Source of the DNA: Symbiodinium natans
Lineage: Eukaryota; Sar; Dinophyceae; Suessiales; Symbiodiniaceae
Length of the DNA stretch: 64,000 bases
NCBI GenBank assembly: GCA_905221605.1
Contig: CAJNDS010000645.1
Coordinates: forward strand, 1-64,000
Direction of reading: 5' to 3'
The notes under the pieces are model-generated. The model saw only the letters and a list, made by a program, of their open reading frames with translations. It made no database searches and had not been told where the DNA came from. Shown in pieces: positions 54,801 to 64,000 of the stretch. How positions within the stretch are numbered: the stretch's first letter is position 1; every line of letters begins with the position of its first letter. The position numbers and the translations under genes were made by a program.

Positions 54801-57538
54801 TGTCTCTGCTCCCGCTCCTGTAGGGTTTAGGGTTTAGGGTTTGGGTTTAGGGTTAGGCTTTAGGGTTTAGGGTTTAGGGTTCAGGGCTTAGGGTTTAGGC
54901 TTAGGGTTTAGGGTTTAGGCTTTAGGCTTTAGGCTTTAGGCTTCAGGCTTTAGGCTTTAGGCTTTAGGCTTTAGGCTTTAGGCTTTAGGCTTTAGGCTTC
55001 AGGCTGTAGGCTTTAGGCGTTAGGCTTTAGGCTTTAGGCTTTAAGGCTTAAGGCTTAAGGCTTTAGGCTTCAGGCTTCAGGCTTTAGGCTTTAGGCTTCA
55101 GGCTGTAGGCTTTAGGCTTTAGGCTTTAGGCTTTAGGCTTTAGGCTTTAGGCTTTAAGGCTTTAGGCTTTAGGCTTTAGGCTTTAGGCTTTAGGCTTTAG
55201 GCTTTAGGCTTTAGGCTTTAGGGGAAAGGGTTCCACCACAACCGTAGCACAGCTGCTTCCATGGTGCCAAACTGCCCCCCGACCTGCATGTTCCGCAGTT
55301 CTTCAGCTCTGGCGGCGTTTTCTCGCCTGGGGCTACAGAAAAGGACATCGGCATCGCAGCTACGGACTCGGATTTGAAGCTCAACTCAACTAGTCAGCGG
55401 CGTCCACTGAGTCTATAGCACAGACAAGCATCTCAGAACCAAGTTCAAGATCATGTTTTGGGAAGGAGGTTTCCATGTCGCCTGGTTGCACATGTACTGA
55501 TCTGTCTGGTGGGCCGACTTTCATTCGCCTCCAACCTGGTAAGGGTGACCAAAAACATCGCACATCCTCAGGCAAGCCTCCCCGAGGTGTCTGCCCGGTT
55601 CCGGCCCCTGGTCGTCCACCCCACTGGCTTGGAAGGGCTGATTCAACCCAAGCCCAGAACCCACCTAAACCCTAAACCCTAAACCCTAAACCCTAAACCC
55701 TAACAAAAACCTCCCAAAAATCCCAAACTGAAACCCGCACATTGAACAGCTGGCTCGGCCCCAGACTCCTGTAGCTCCCGGAGTTCGCGCAGCTGACGCT
55801 CCATCTCCGCCTTGGGAAGGGAGGCCCGGTTCAAAATGTAGGGGTTTGAGGTTTAGGGTTTAGGGTTTAGGGTTTAGGGTTTAGGGTTTAGGGTTTAGGG
55901 TTTATAAGGTTTAGGGTTTGAGGCGGGTTTTGGTGGGTTGCGGAGTTTTCGGGTTTAGGGCCGGTTTAGGTGTGGGGGGGGGGGTGCTTAGGGGGTTGAA
56001 AACTCTTGCCAGCTCACGCGCAGCTCACTTTGAGAAAGCTGACTAAAGCTCCACGACCATGGCCCAAGGTCCACAACCAAGTCTGAGCTCCATGCAGACT
56101 CAGCATGGCTGGCATCGATCTGCTGCAATCGCTCCTGGAGCTGTGCCTGGCATCTTGAGAGGACATGCTTGATTCAAGAATCCCCCTCTCTGGATGCTGC
56201 GGCAGATGGCATCTGCTCACTGCCCAAGCGCCTCCTTCTCCTCATTCAGCCGCTGCAGGCGATCCCACTCCTAGCAGGTGAACTGAGTCAACTTTAGGGT
56301 TTAGGGTTTAGGGTTCAGGGTTTAGGGTTTAGGGTTTAGGGTTTAGGGTTTAGGGTTTAGGGTTTAGGGTTTAGGGTTTAGGGTTTAGGGTTTAGGGTTT
56401 AGGGTTTAGGGTTTAGGGAAACTGCCCCATGTGACCGTGCTTCACACTGGCGCAGAGCTCTCTGCCTTCTCCTTGTCATCTTGCTCCTTTCTCACCAGCT
56501 GAAGCTGCTGCTCCGCAATCCTCGGTTATAGGATGCTAAACCCTAAACCCTAAACCGTAAACCCTAAACCCTAAACCCTAAACCCTAAACCCCCAAATCC
56601 CAAGACCCTACAAGGACGCCAGTGACTCCTTGACGAAAGTCGGGGGCCCCGACTGCAAGCTCCTGAGCTGCTCTTCAATGCGCTGCTTCTCCTCCTGCAT
56701 CTTCTGGGCCAGGTCCTCTCAGCTTCGGAAGCTGGGTTTAGGGTTTAGGGTTTAGGGTCTAGGGTTTAGGGTTTAGGGCTTAGGGCTTAGGGTTTAGGAT
56801 GGTTTAGGGTTTAGGGTTTAGGGCTTAATGTGCTTATTGTGCAAAAATGGAAGCCCTCAAGACCCAAAAATTGCCCAATGCTTTGAACACAGCAGCCGAC
56901 GTCCTGGTTTCGTTTGGATTCCTCCACTTCCCTCTCCAGCTCTTGCTGAAGCAGGAGCTTCTGCTGTCGCTCCGCCTGCCATAGGGCTCTCGGGTCTGAG
57001 GACTTGGGGGTTTAGGGTTTAGGGCTTCAGCTTTCGGCTTTCGGTGCTATGGAGTCCAGCGTCGGACGCAGCGTACTCTACACATCCTAGCAAAGCCTAC
57101 AGTGGCAGTGAATAGGGTTTAGGGTTTAGGGTTTAGGGTTTGGGGTTTAGGGTTTAGGGTTTAGGGGTTAGGGGTTAGGGGTTAGGGGTTAGGGGTTAGG
57201 GGTTAGGGGTTAGGGGTTAGGGGTTAGGGGTTAGGGGTTAGGGGTTAGGGGTTAGGGGTTAGGGTCTCATCCCAAATTCAGGAGGAGTCCCCAGTCTCAG
57301 GAACAGGCATCGGGAAGAGGTCCTCACCATCCCTGGTAGCGTGCTCCCGCGAGCCCGAATTAGAGTCGACTCACTTGTATGGGACCTCGGGAACCCAAGG
57401 CACATCTGAAAACCCTAAACCCTAAACCCTATACCCTGAACCCTGAACCCTAAACCCTAAACCTGCGCTGCCCACCTCCAACCTGTCCTGAACTTCTTGC
57501 TTTTCCTTGGAGAGCGTCTCAATCAACTCACGCTTGTC
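51870..57538 (-). CDS. kinesin-3-like coiled-coil exons
   Basis: Short in-frame exons with AG|GA or AG|GC boundaries: 57538..57488 (DKRELIETLSKEKQEVQ), 56975..56922 (AERQQKLLLQQELEREVE), 56715..56663 (DLAQKMQEEKQRIEEQL), 56520..56472 (IAEQQLQLVRKEQDDK), 56270..56232 (EWDRLQRLNEEKE), 56146..56114 (AQLQERLQQID) and 55810..55769 (AEMERQLRELRELQ). More follow near 55330 (RENAARAEELRNMQ), 54815 (QEREQRQQQELERMQQK), 54655 (AEELSQAERERQEVVSELQA), 53990 (KLHEVQQREATFHALIA), 53605 (EDERRRIEDARTAEVEL), 52345 (VELRQRIEEE) and 52115 (DLKRELQGLQSL). They form a long heptad-like helix for dimerisation of the motor. All but a few of the introns carry telomere-like arrays. Joins below 55.7 kb are less certain. 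Confidence 0.75.
51958..52290. repeat. telomere-like arrays
   Basis: TTTGGGG/TTTAGGG at 51958-52038 and CCCTAAA at 52227-52290. Confidence 0.85.
52363..52790. repeat. telomere-like array homogenised to TTTAGGGG
   Basis: Over 400 bp dominated by eight-base units TTTAGGGG with a GCTTTAGG sub-block. Only the last few units are the normal seven bases. Confidence 0.95.
53085..53395. repeat. minisatellite of about 28-30 bp units
   Basis: About ten copies of GGGCACTCCAGGGAGTCTCTGGGGTT with substitutions and short deletions. Two GGGCGAGGAGAAGAGTT units follow. Frames are open on both strands because the unit lacks stops. Confidence 0.85.
53622..53935. repeat. telomere-like arrays and poly-G run
   Basis: TTTAGGG at 53622-53670, a G run at 53694-53715, and TTTGGGG/TTTAGGG at 53873-53935. 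Confidence 0.85.
54821..55222. repeat. telomere-like array homogenised to TTTAGGC
   Basis: About 40 TTTAGGC units (54905-55220), some TTCAGGC, bordered by TTTAGGG. Longest variant block in the window. Confidence 0.95.
55663..55925. repeat. telomere-like arrays flanking a coiled-coil exon
   Basis: CCCTAAA at 55663-55703 and TTTAGGG at 55844-55920 on the two sides of the 55769-55810 exon. Confidence 0.9.
56292..56590. repeat. telomere-like arrays flanking a coiled-coil exon
   Basis: TTTAGGG at 56292-56419 and CCCTAAA at 56535-56591, on the two sides of the 56472-56520 exon. Confidence 0.9.
56733..56828. repeat. telomere-like array
   Basis: TTTAGGG with TTAGGGC units, next to the 56715 exon start. 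Confidence 0.9.
57112..57265. repeat. telomere-like array homogenised to TTAGGGG
   Basis: TTTAGGG followed by fifteen uniform TTAGGGG units (about 57163-57262). Confidence 0.95.
57412..57465. repeat. telomere-like array
   Basis: CCCTAAA with CCCTGAA and CCCTATA units. Confidence 0.85.
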
Positions 57539-57653
57539 CTGCGCGACTTTCGATGTGGGGTGCTCCGATGAAAAGAGGGGGGGGAGGTGGAGAATCATGT
57601 TGGCAAGACCTACGACCTGCGGGCCAGTGCCTCAACCTCTCTCAGCACTTCTC

Positions 57654-60600
57654 CTGCTCATTCTTCTTGGCGTTCGTCTTGATCAACTTGCAACGGGCCT
57701 GTGCTGAAGGACCCTGGCTTTGGTACTTTCACAGCCGCTTGCCCACATGATCTGCAGGGAGGATGGCCGATGGCCGTAGGTGCTTGGCAGCAAACTCGAG
57801 GGTGCTGATGGACTCTTCGAAATTCGCGCGCGCAGGGCTGACGCAAGCCAGCAGGACCTCCGCTATGTGTGCGAATACAGCACTGGATCAAAAACCCAAA
57901 GCCCCAGCTGAGTCCAAGAAGCTGTGCGGCTGTTGCCACTCAGTGCGTCCTGTCGCGCAAAAGCAGAGCGACCCTGAAACTTGAGCATGACGCCATCGCC
58001 TCTGATCACTCTGATCACCCTGGCCTTCAGCAAGAGCGTAAGCTTTGACTCACGAAAGACGGGCAGTACGCCACTGCCCGCCGTTCCCGCAAGCGCCTGC
58101 CCAGCTGTAGACGATCACGTGCACTCTTGTGAACGGGTTTAGGGTTTAGAGTAAGTGGCCCAAGGCCTGAATCACCCGGCTGAGGGCGGACAGCGACTGG
58201 TTGATGGCAATGCCTTCCTGCCGCTTCCGAAGATTGGCACTCAAAACCCCCAAAGCTCAAAAACCACCGACATCCCTCAAACATTCACAAGCCCAAGAGC
58301 CCCCAACAAATCTTACCCAAATCATTCCGAAACTCTCAAACCCACGACATATAATCAATATGACATATGATATCGTGCTATATAACGCGCTGACATTACT
58401 CTCGCACCATATCACGATGTTCTCCTTTTCTAGTACAATCATATACTACAATTTCATGCAAAAAAACTGTATTATCTATAATACTACAACCCTAAACCCT
58501 AAACCCTAAACCCTAAACTGCAATGAGTTATTTGAGCCGTTGTGGCTCCGCTCCTGGAGTCGCTCCCCCGACGCGTGAGTCTTCTTCTGCTTCTCACTTC
58601 CAGCCAGGTCCTTCAGCGACAGCACGGGCTTGTAAGGGTTTAGGGTTTAGGGTTTAGGGTTTAGGGTTTAGGGTTTAGGGTTTAGGGTTTCGGGTTTAGC
58701 AAGGCGTTGGTTTTGGATGCTGTCGGACGGTTGTGGACGTTCTTCAGCCGATTCTTTGCCTGGCTTTTTGAGGGCTTCTGGGCTTGGATCCCATGAGCGC
58801 TAGGTCAGGCACCACGAAGTGGATTCTCGACTGGAGATCTCGGGCTTGGGGCCTCACTTCCGCGAGCACTTATAGTATTATGCTTGTTTTTTTGTATTAA
58901 TATACCGCGAGGCACACATCTGAGCTGCCCGCCCTGAGTAGCTCAAACGAATGTCCAAGGTGAACACGGCATGTGACCGGGACGAGTTTGCGTTCATGCT
59001 GGTGGCACCTGACACGGGTGTGAGGCGCTTTGGACCCACGACTGAACGCCTGCTCAAACCAAGATGAACCCTCAACCCTAGACCCTAGACCCTAAACCCT
59101 AAACCTTGAAAGAGAGAGAGGGAGAGAGACTGCAAGCAACTTGGCACAATGAAGTGCCGAGTCGTGCCCCGAGTGCCAAGCCCACAGCCCGATTCTTTGC
59201 CCCAAAATCCAGCAGTTCCCGCACCTCAAAAACTTGTGGGAGCAGATCTGGTGAACTGACCGGAAAAATGAGCAGCACCTGCTACGTCACCTGAGCCTAA
59301 ACCCTAAACCCTAAACCCTAAACCCTAAACCCTAAACCCTAAACCCTAAACCCTAAACCCTAAACCCTAAACCCTAAACCCTAAACCCTAAGGAAGCACT
59401 CTGCTGAGCTCTGGACCTCCTTGCTGGTGGAAACAGGGCTTTGGATGAGGCCTGGAACGTGGGGGCCCAACGCCGGATGTAGCCTGGGCAAGAGGGTTTA
59501 GGGTTTGGGGTTTAGGGTTTGGGGTTTGGGGTTTGGGGTTTGGGGTTTGTGTTAAAGGGTGAGAAGCCCGAAATCCTGATCCGTCTGAAGGGGGTCCGAG
59601 CCTGACTTGCAGATCTGTCCTCGTGTTGACCAGGAGATCATACATCTTCTCCTTCAGAGCACAGGGAGGAGCACAAGAGGGAGGGCTTAGGGTTTAGGGT
59701 GTGGGGTTTAGGGTTTAGGGTTTAGGGTTTAGGGTTTAGGGTTTAGGGTTTAGGGTTTAGGGTTTAGGGTTTAGGGTTTAGGGTTTAGGGTTTAGGGTTT
59801 AGGGTTTAGGGTTTAGGGTTTATGGGTTAGGGTTTAGGGTTTAGGGTTTAGGGTTTAGGGTTTAGGGTTTAGGGTTTAGGGTTTAGGGTTTAGGGTTTAG
59901 GGTTTAGGGTTAGGGTTTAGGGTTTAGGGTTGAGGTTTTAGGGTTTAGGGTTTAGGGTTTAGGGTTTAGGGTTTAGGGTTTAGGGTTTAGGGTTTCGGGT
60001 TTGGGGTTTAGGGTTTAGGGTGTAGGAATATATGTTAGGGGGAAGGTGAGAAGCGCGCTAACGGAGTCCTGATATATCTCCAGGTAGCTGGCCAAAACCT
60101 AGGAAGGCGGACTTTGGGATGTTCCCCCTTCTACTAACAGTCCTTCATAGGGATTCTAGTACCCCCGATTATTATCCCCACTAAGGACTGCTAGTAGAGG
60201 GATTCTAGTACCCCCGATGATAATCCCTACTAAGGACTGTTAGTAGAGGGATTATAGTACCCCCGATTAGAATCCCTATTAAGGACTGTTAGTAGAAGAG
60301 GGAACATCCCAAGGCGGACTCATGGGCCGTGAGCTCCACGACGCGCTGCTTTTTTAAAGCAGTAAATTTGCATGGATCATGGAGCTGTAAGCTGACGGCC
60401 GCAGTCTGCAAAGGCGTGCTTGCTTTCTCAACATCCTGCTTCTGCCTTAGGTTGCTCAGACGTGGGCTCCCACGTCTAGACACAATATCCCCACAATATT
60501 GTAGATATGTGTATATATATACACACCTTTATTTAGTTTATGTATCTATTTGTGTATTTAATACACTTCAATACATGCTTGTTTTTCTCTATCACGTATA

Positions 60601-60800
60601 CAAATATAAATATAATTATATATATATATATATAGACAGATATATATATATATATACATATCGAATATTATCTCATGTACTCAGGCATAATAGATACTGC
60701 ACGATATTACATGGTGCTACTGCGCAATGAGGCGGGGCCACTGGGGACCTTGGGCTCAAGCTTCGAGATCATCTCGAAAAGGCATTCACACGCCCGCGGC
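57654..60800 (-). CDS. kinesin-3-like motor domain (12 exons)
   Basis: Exons fit one frame: 60800..60749 (PRACECLFEMISKLEPK), 60098..60069 (VLASYLEIYQ), 59651..59602 (EKMYDLLVNTRTDLQV), 59483..59417 (LHPALGPHVPGLIQSPVSTS..), 59224..59182 (VRELLDFGAKNRAV), 59008..about 58945 (GATSMNANSSRSHAVFTLDI..), 58628..58554 (PVLSLKDLAGSEKQKKTHAS..), 58217..58167 (EGIAINQSLSALSRVIQ), 58096..58025 (ALAGTAGSGVLPVFRESKLT..), 57949..57923 (DALSGNSRT), 57857..57789 (VLLACVSPARANFEESISTL..) and 57698..57654 (ARCKLIKTNAKKNEQ). Switch I (NANSSRSH), switch II (DLAGSE) and the FRESKLT and NSRT motifs are intact. Kinesins walk on microtubules using ATP. Only the N-terminal part with the P-loop is missing; it should lie above 60.8 kb. 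Donors are GT, GC and GA. The residue before DLAGSE is Lys where Val is usual. Confidence 0.92.
58135..58153. repeat. two telomeric units inside a 70-nt intron
   Basis: On the minus strand TAAACCCTAAACCC occupies the middle of intron 58097-58166 between the SLSAL and ESKLT exons. Confidence 0.8.
58486..58700. repeat. telomere-like arrays on both sides of the DLAGSE exon
   Basis: CCCTAAA at 58486-58518 and TTTAGGG at 58635-58699. On the minus strand the second array ends ..CCCTTACAAG|, which is the acceptor of the 58628 exon. Confidence 0.92.
59065..59107. repeat. telomere-like array in motor intron
   Basis: CCCTAAA with CCCTAGA units between the 59008 and 59182 exon edges. Confidence 0.85.
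59293..59392. repeat. telomere-like array in motor intron
   Basis: Fourteen CCCTAAA units in the intron 59225-59416. Confidence 0.95.
59493..59551. repeat. telomere-like array in motor intron
   Basis: TTTAGGG and TTTGGGG units in the intron 59484-59601. Confidence 0.9.
59688..60027. repeat. telomere-like array in motor intron
   Basis: Over 300 bp of TTTAGGG in the intron 59652-60068, with a few indels. Confidence 0.95.
60114..60310. mobile_element. MITE family 2, copy f, perfect 10-bp target duplication
   Basis: Flanked by AAGGCGGACT at 60104-60113 and 60311-60320. Arms TTGGGATGTTCCCCCTTCTAC and GTAGAAGAGGGAACATCCC. The internal segment AGGGATTMTAGTACCCCCGAT is present three times, so the centre has been tandemly amplified. 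It lies in the kinesin intron 60099-60748. Confidence 0.93.
60500..60690. repeat. (TA)n-rich microsatellite in kinesin intron
   Basis: TATATATAG and GTATTTAATAC low-complexity sequence. Confidence 0.85.
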
Positions 60801-60819
60801 CTTGGAGCCAAAAGCTCTT

Positions 60820-61012
60820 GGGTTTAGGGTTTAGGGTTTGGGGTTTAGGGTTTAGGGTTTAGGGTTTAGGGTTAGGGTTTAGGGTTTAGGGTTTAGGGTT
60901 TAGGGTTTAGGGTTTAGGGTTTAGGGTTTAGGGTTTAGGGTTTAGGGTTTAGGGTTTAGGGTTTAGGGTTTAGGGTTTAGGGTTTAGGGTTTAGGGTTTA
61001 GGGTTTAGGGTT
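60820..61012. repeat. telomere-like array
   Basis: About 27 TTTAGGG units, just upstream of the first recognised motor exon. Confidence 0.95.
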
Positions 61013-61143
61013 CTTGCACTTGGACGATCATCGCTTAGGTTCAATCCGAGCCTCTCCCCGTTTTACCCCCCTGGTTGATGAATTCAACCCCTTCATATGA
61101 CAACGGAGACCCCAAAGGCTTCCCCAAAAAGGAACGCTTATTT

Positions 61144-61251
61144 GGGGTTTACAGTACGATATTTGGGGTACCTTATTGGGGTCCGTATGATAAGGGGATC
61201 CTACTATTTGGGGGTCCATATTAAGGGTCCCCTGATTTTCGCAAACCCCCA
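61144..61251. mobile_element. MITE family 3, copy g
   Basis: Arms GGGGTTTACAGTACGATATTT and CCTGATTTTCGCAAACCCCC, with possible 4-bp flanks ATTT. Confidence 0.75.
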
Positions 61252-61586
61252 TTTAATTAGATGAACTCACAGTTCCGTACTGTCTTGCTGAGGGCTTCAC
61301 AACAGGCCTTGATCCCTCTCGCTTGTAGGGTCGCCCAACCTGGGCGCAACCAGGGCTTAGATCAGTTTGGGGCATTTTCTGGTTTTAACCCGGTTTTTGT
61401 GCACCTAAACCCTAGACCCGAAACCCTGAACCCGGTTTGGTGCCACCTCTCTCCCGGAATGCTCTTGGCGTGCTCGTGCTTGCGTTTTCAACTCTCGATT
61501 CGTTGGCGCGCCCTTTCTTGGAAAGGACACTGTTGTAAGGAGCAGACACTAAAACGTGTTTTGCTGCGGCTATAAGGAGGTTGCTC

Positions 61587-61654
61587 TGTGTAAGGGTCTC
61601 ACATTGCACCTTTCTACAAAGGAATCCATCATAAGAGTGTCTCCGAAAAGAGAG
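61587..61654. repeat. short inverted repeat
   Basis: AAGGGTCTC and GAGACCCTT enclose about 50 nt. It could be a further small element. Confidence 0.4.
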
Positions 61655-63177
61655 ACCCTTTAGAGCCCCCATTATAGCCTGCAAGCGAACCCATGCAGTG
61701 ATCATGCATGAACTGCCGACACCAGGAATTGAACAATTTCTCAACAAGTTTTCGTCAGAAACAAACCACACACACACGCACGCACAAAGAAAAACGTTGG
61801 AAAGGAATAGCAGCGCTGCAATTCAGCTCAACTGACCCCAAATCAGCTCGAGCTGACTGATGCACGGCTTGCGAGCAGCTAGGCTGTTCGGCGGTGCAGA
61901 GCAATAAGTGCTGCAAACTGGTATGCATGAAAACCTGCGCTCTCTCTCTCTCTCTCTCTCTGTCTCCCATCTCTCGCCCTTTCTGCGAGAACACCAAATA
62001 GGATCAAGCTGAGCCAGTCTGGGACAACTACTTGAGTGAACCCTGCCTTTAACTCTTGGCTTGAAACGCGAGTCTCTGACTGGCCGCAATTCCATCCCCA
62101 AAACAAAACTAAAACGTGCCACGGGCATCAAAAAACGGGCACATCTCCCACGCAAGGCACCGAGCATCTCAGCCACCGCTGCCTTAGGATGCAGAGGGCA
62201 CCTGGTTTGTGCAGGTGCACGTGGGTCTCTTAACTCCCTCAGACGAATTCAACTTCTAGGGAAGAGCAGGCTCCAGCCAGATGGCTGAAGCGGACTTAGG
62301 CAATCCCCAGTGTTGGGGGTGGCTCCCTAGGGTGCAACTCGCTCTCTGAATGAGCATGCGCAGGGCAGTCTAGGGAGCACATATTTACAAAAAATAGATG
62401 TCAAAAATACTTGTATATGCAGAGGTGACACCTACAACAGAATGGCTGGAATTGCTGCCCGTAACATGCCGGTTTAGGGTCTGCCTCTGGAGAGATGAGA
62501 CCTGGGACGCATCATCTTACAGCATAAGAGGGTTTAGGGTTTAGGGTTTAGGGATTGAGGAAGATCCCGGCATGGCCATGGCAGCTTGCAAAAACATCCT
62601 CTGGCATTCTGTCGGTCCAACTTTGCTGCAGCTGTCGGCTGAGAGGCTCAGTGTGCCACATGACTCGTAGAACTTCGTAGAGCTGACAGGATTTCGGGCC
62701 GAGGGGGTGTAGGGTTTAGGGGTCTAAAGGGTTCAGGGAGTTTAGGGTTTAGGGTGGAGGGCTTGAGGCATTGGTCTGTTGGAGCTTTAGGGCTGTTTGG
62801 GGTGTATATCTTGGGCGTGGGGTCTAGGGTACAGCTGCCTGGCACGACTCTGATGTGGACTACTGGAGCCATTCGAAAGTCTCTCTTTTCGTATTGCAGC
62901 AGTATTAGAGGAATTCAAGTTGCCCAAAAGACGCTTGCGGGTTGCGCACGGCTTTCAAATTCTTAAAGAGCCAAAAAGCGCCCTTACAAGCATGGCATCG
63001 AAATCCGGAGGTGCTGTGGGCACACACAACGCAGGACATGCTACCTTTTCTGGCTATGGCCTGCCCGGCCAAATGTAAACGCAACCTTCACAGATCTTTG
63101 CGGTTGCGGTGCTTCTCCTTCGTTCCGTCGTCTTCAGAGCTTCTCAGAACTTCAGATCGCAAGCCAATCTGACAGAG

Positions 63178-63245
63178 TGGGGTTTAGGGCTTAGCGTTTG
63201 GGGTTTGGGGTTTAGGGTTTAGGGTTTACGGTTTAGGGTTTAGGC
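63178..63245. repeat. telomere-like array
   Basis: TTTAGGG with TTTGGGG and TTTACGG units. Confidence 0.85.
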
Positions 63246-63344
63246 CCCGCACGAGCCTGCTTGAACGTCCACCCTGAGCGACCTTCAGATGAAGCGCGCC
63301 ATCTTGATTCTACGGCGTGTCTTCCGATCGTTTCGCCAGCAACT

Positions 63345-63448
63345 GGGGTTTCCGAAAATAGGGGGTACCTTCTTGTGCTCCTTATTGTAAGGGGCTCCTG
63401 CTATCTTGGGGTCTGTTTTAGGGGTCCCCCCCTATTTTCGTAAACCCC
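63345..63448. mobile_element. MITE family 3, copy h, with 5-bp target duplication
   Basis: Arms GGGGTTTCCGAAAATAGGGGG and CCCCCTATTTTCGTAAACCCC are near-perfect. Flanks CAACT at 63340-63344 and 63449-63453. Confidence 0.88.
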
Positions 63449-63491
63449 CAACTCGGAAGTGTTGGATGCACGGCACGTTGCCTGTCCAGAG

Positions 63492-63566
63492 CCATTTGCT
63501 TCTCCGGTACGTCTTCGTTGTCGCTGTGCGCCGATCCCGAACTGACTGTTCGCCTGCAGGGCTTAA
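63492..63566 (-). CDS. exon-like island
   Basis: After a CCTGCAG acceptor near 63562 the minus strand reads RTVSSGSAHSDNEDVPEKQM. It is low-complexity acidic sequence and could be an N-terminal exon of the kinesin gene or of another gene. Confidence 0.4.
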
Positions 63567-63613
63567 GGTGGCGTTTGGCTTCCGACAGCGCCATCGGTCA
63601 ACGCTGCTCCTCA

Positions 63614-63875
63614 ACCCTAAACCCTAAACCTAAACCCTAAACCCTAAACCCTAAACCCTAAACCCTAAACCTCCCCCATGAGGCAACTGAGGCAAACCCA
63701 AAACCATGCAAAACGCCGGTCTCCTCCTCCGGAGCCACAAGCTGGACTTCTGCGGCCTGCCAAATATCAACGATTCACAGCAGACCTAACCCTAAAACCT
63801 AAACCCTAAACCCTAAACCCTAAACCTAAACCCTAAACCCTAAACCCTAAACCCTAAACCCTAAACCCTAAACCT
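63614..63875. repeat. telomere-like arrays
   Basis: CCCTAAA at 63614-63672 and 63789-63873, some units CCTAAA. Confidence 0.95.
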
Positions 63876-64000
63876 CATCAAAAAACCTGAAGGGTTTCAC
63901 ATATGCCACCGGGGGCCTGATGACTTCCAGGGATGGCAAAGTATCAACACTGCGCGCGCAAGCCACACTGTAGCGCAGCTTTATTCTGTGTCGGCGATCG

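Larger units (their letters stand above)
61012..63480. other. upstream region of kinesin gene, exons not resolved
   Basis: Expected to contain the P-loop exon and the gene start. Open minus islands are visible (for example about 63130-63090, DDGTKEKHRNRKD), but no GxxGxGKT codons were found. The stretch also holds two MITE-3 copies and a short inverted repeat. Confidence 0.35.

Noticed and set aside
60289-60483. 64-codon minus frame as an extra kinesin exon
   Set aside because: The flanking exons (..KLEPK and VLASYLEIYQ) join directly in the family pattern, so this lies inside an intron with a MITE.

Overview
This window looks like nuclear DNA of a dinoflagellate, probably a core, free-living or symbiotic type; genus cannot be decided. 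The evidence is fourfold. Exons are very small (often 27-100 nt). Introns frequently start with GC or GA instead of GT and end in AG|G, with the donor and acceptor sharing a short direct repeat. Recognisable proteins are typical of the group (ubiquitin-like/RCC1-repeat protein, kinesin-3, PDZ and DJ-1 proteins). Nearly every intron or spacer carries a tract of plant-type telomeric repeat (TTTAGGG/CCCTAAA). No spliced-leader relic, tRNA or rRNA was recognised. Every gene placed with confidence is on the minus strand, so the window is read from 64 kb down to 0.

Layout, in transcription order. At 60.8-48.6 kb lies a kinesin-3-like gene: motor exons 60.8-57.65 kb, coiled-coil exons 57.5-51.9 kb, FHA exons 51.0-48.7 kb; further exons at 48.2-44.7 kb may be its tail. 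At 44.1-42.9 kb is a PDZ protein. At 40.4-39.2 kb are scattered exons. At 36.66-35.58 kb is an unbroken 359-codon DJ-1/PfpI-like ORF lacking the family cysteine, followed at 35.1-33.7 kb by a canonical DJ-1/PfpI gene. At 32.3-31.9 kb is the 3' end of an unknown gene, at 28.6-28.1 kb a small membrane protein, at 25.9-23.7 kb a coiled-coil gene, at 12.3-8.66 kb a multi-exon gene of unknown function, at 8.4-7.4 kb a decayed ubiquitin-like/RCC1-repeat gene, at 6.4-5.76 kb an acidic protein, and at 0.9-0.19 kb an isochorismatase-family hydrolase.

The rest is repeat: telomere-like arrays, locally homogenised variant arrays (TTAGGGC, TTCAGGG, TTAAGGG, TTTAGGGG, TTTAGGC, TTAGGGG), at least six families of short inverted-repeat elements (MITEs), microsatellites and unusually many poly-C/poly-G runs. 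An AT-rich island at 14.6-16.8 kb holds broken reading frames with foreign-looking codon use and splits a three-copy tandem exon module.

The most striking signals are: (1) two unrelated genes, isochorismatase and DJ-1, each interrupted by a homologous 133-nt GC-AG intron flanked by a 4-bp duplication, i.e. introner elements; (2) telomeric repeat arrays inside most introns, several running right up to a splice site; (3) telomeric arrays that begin at or inside MITE copies. Splice sites were deduced by eye from reading frame and protein-family fit; no search or RNA evidence was available.
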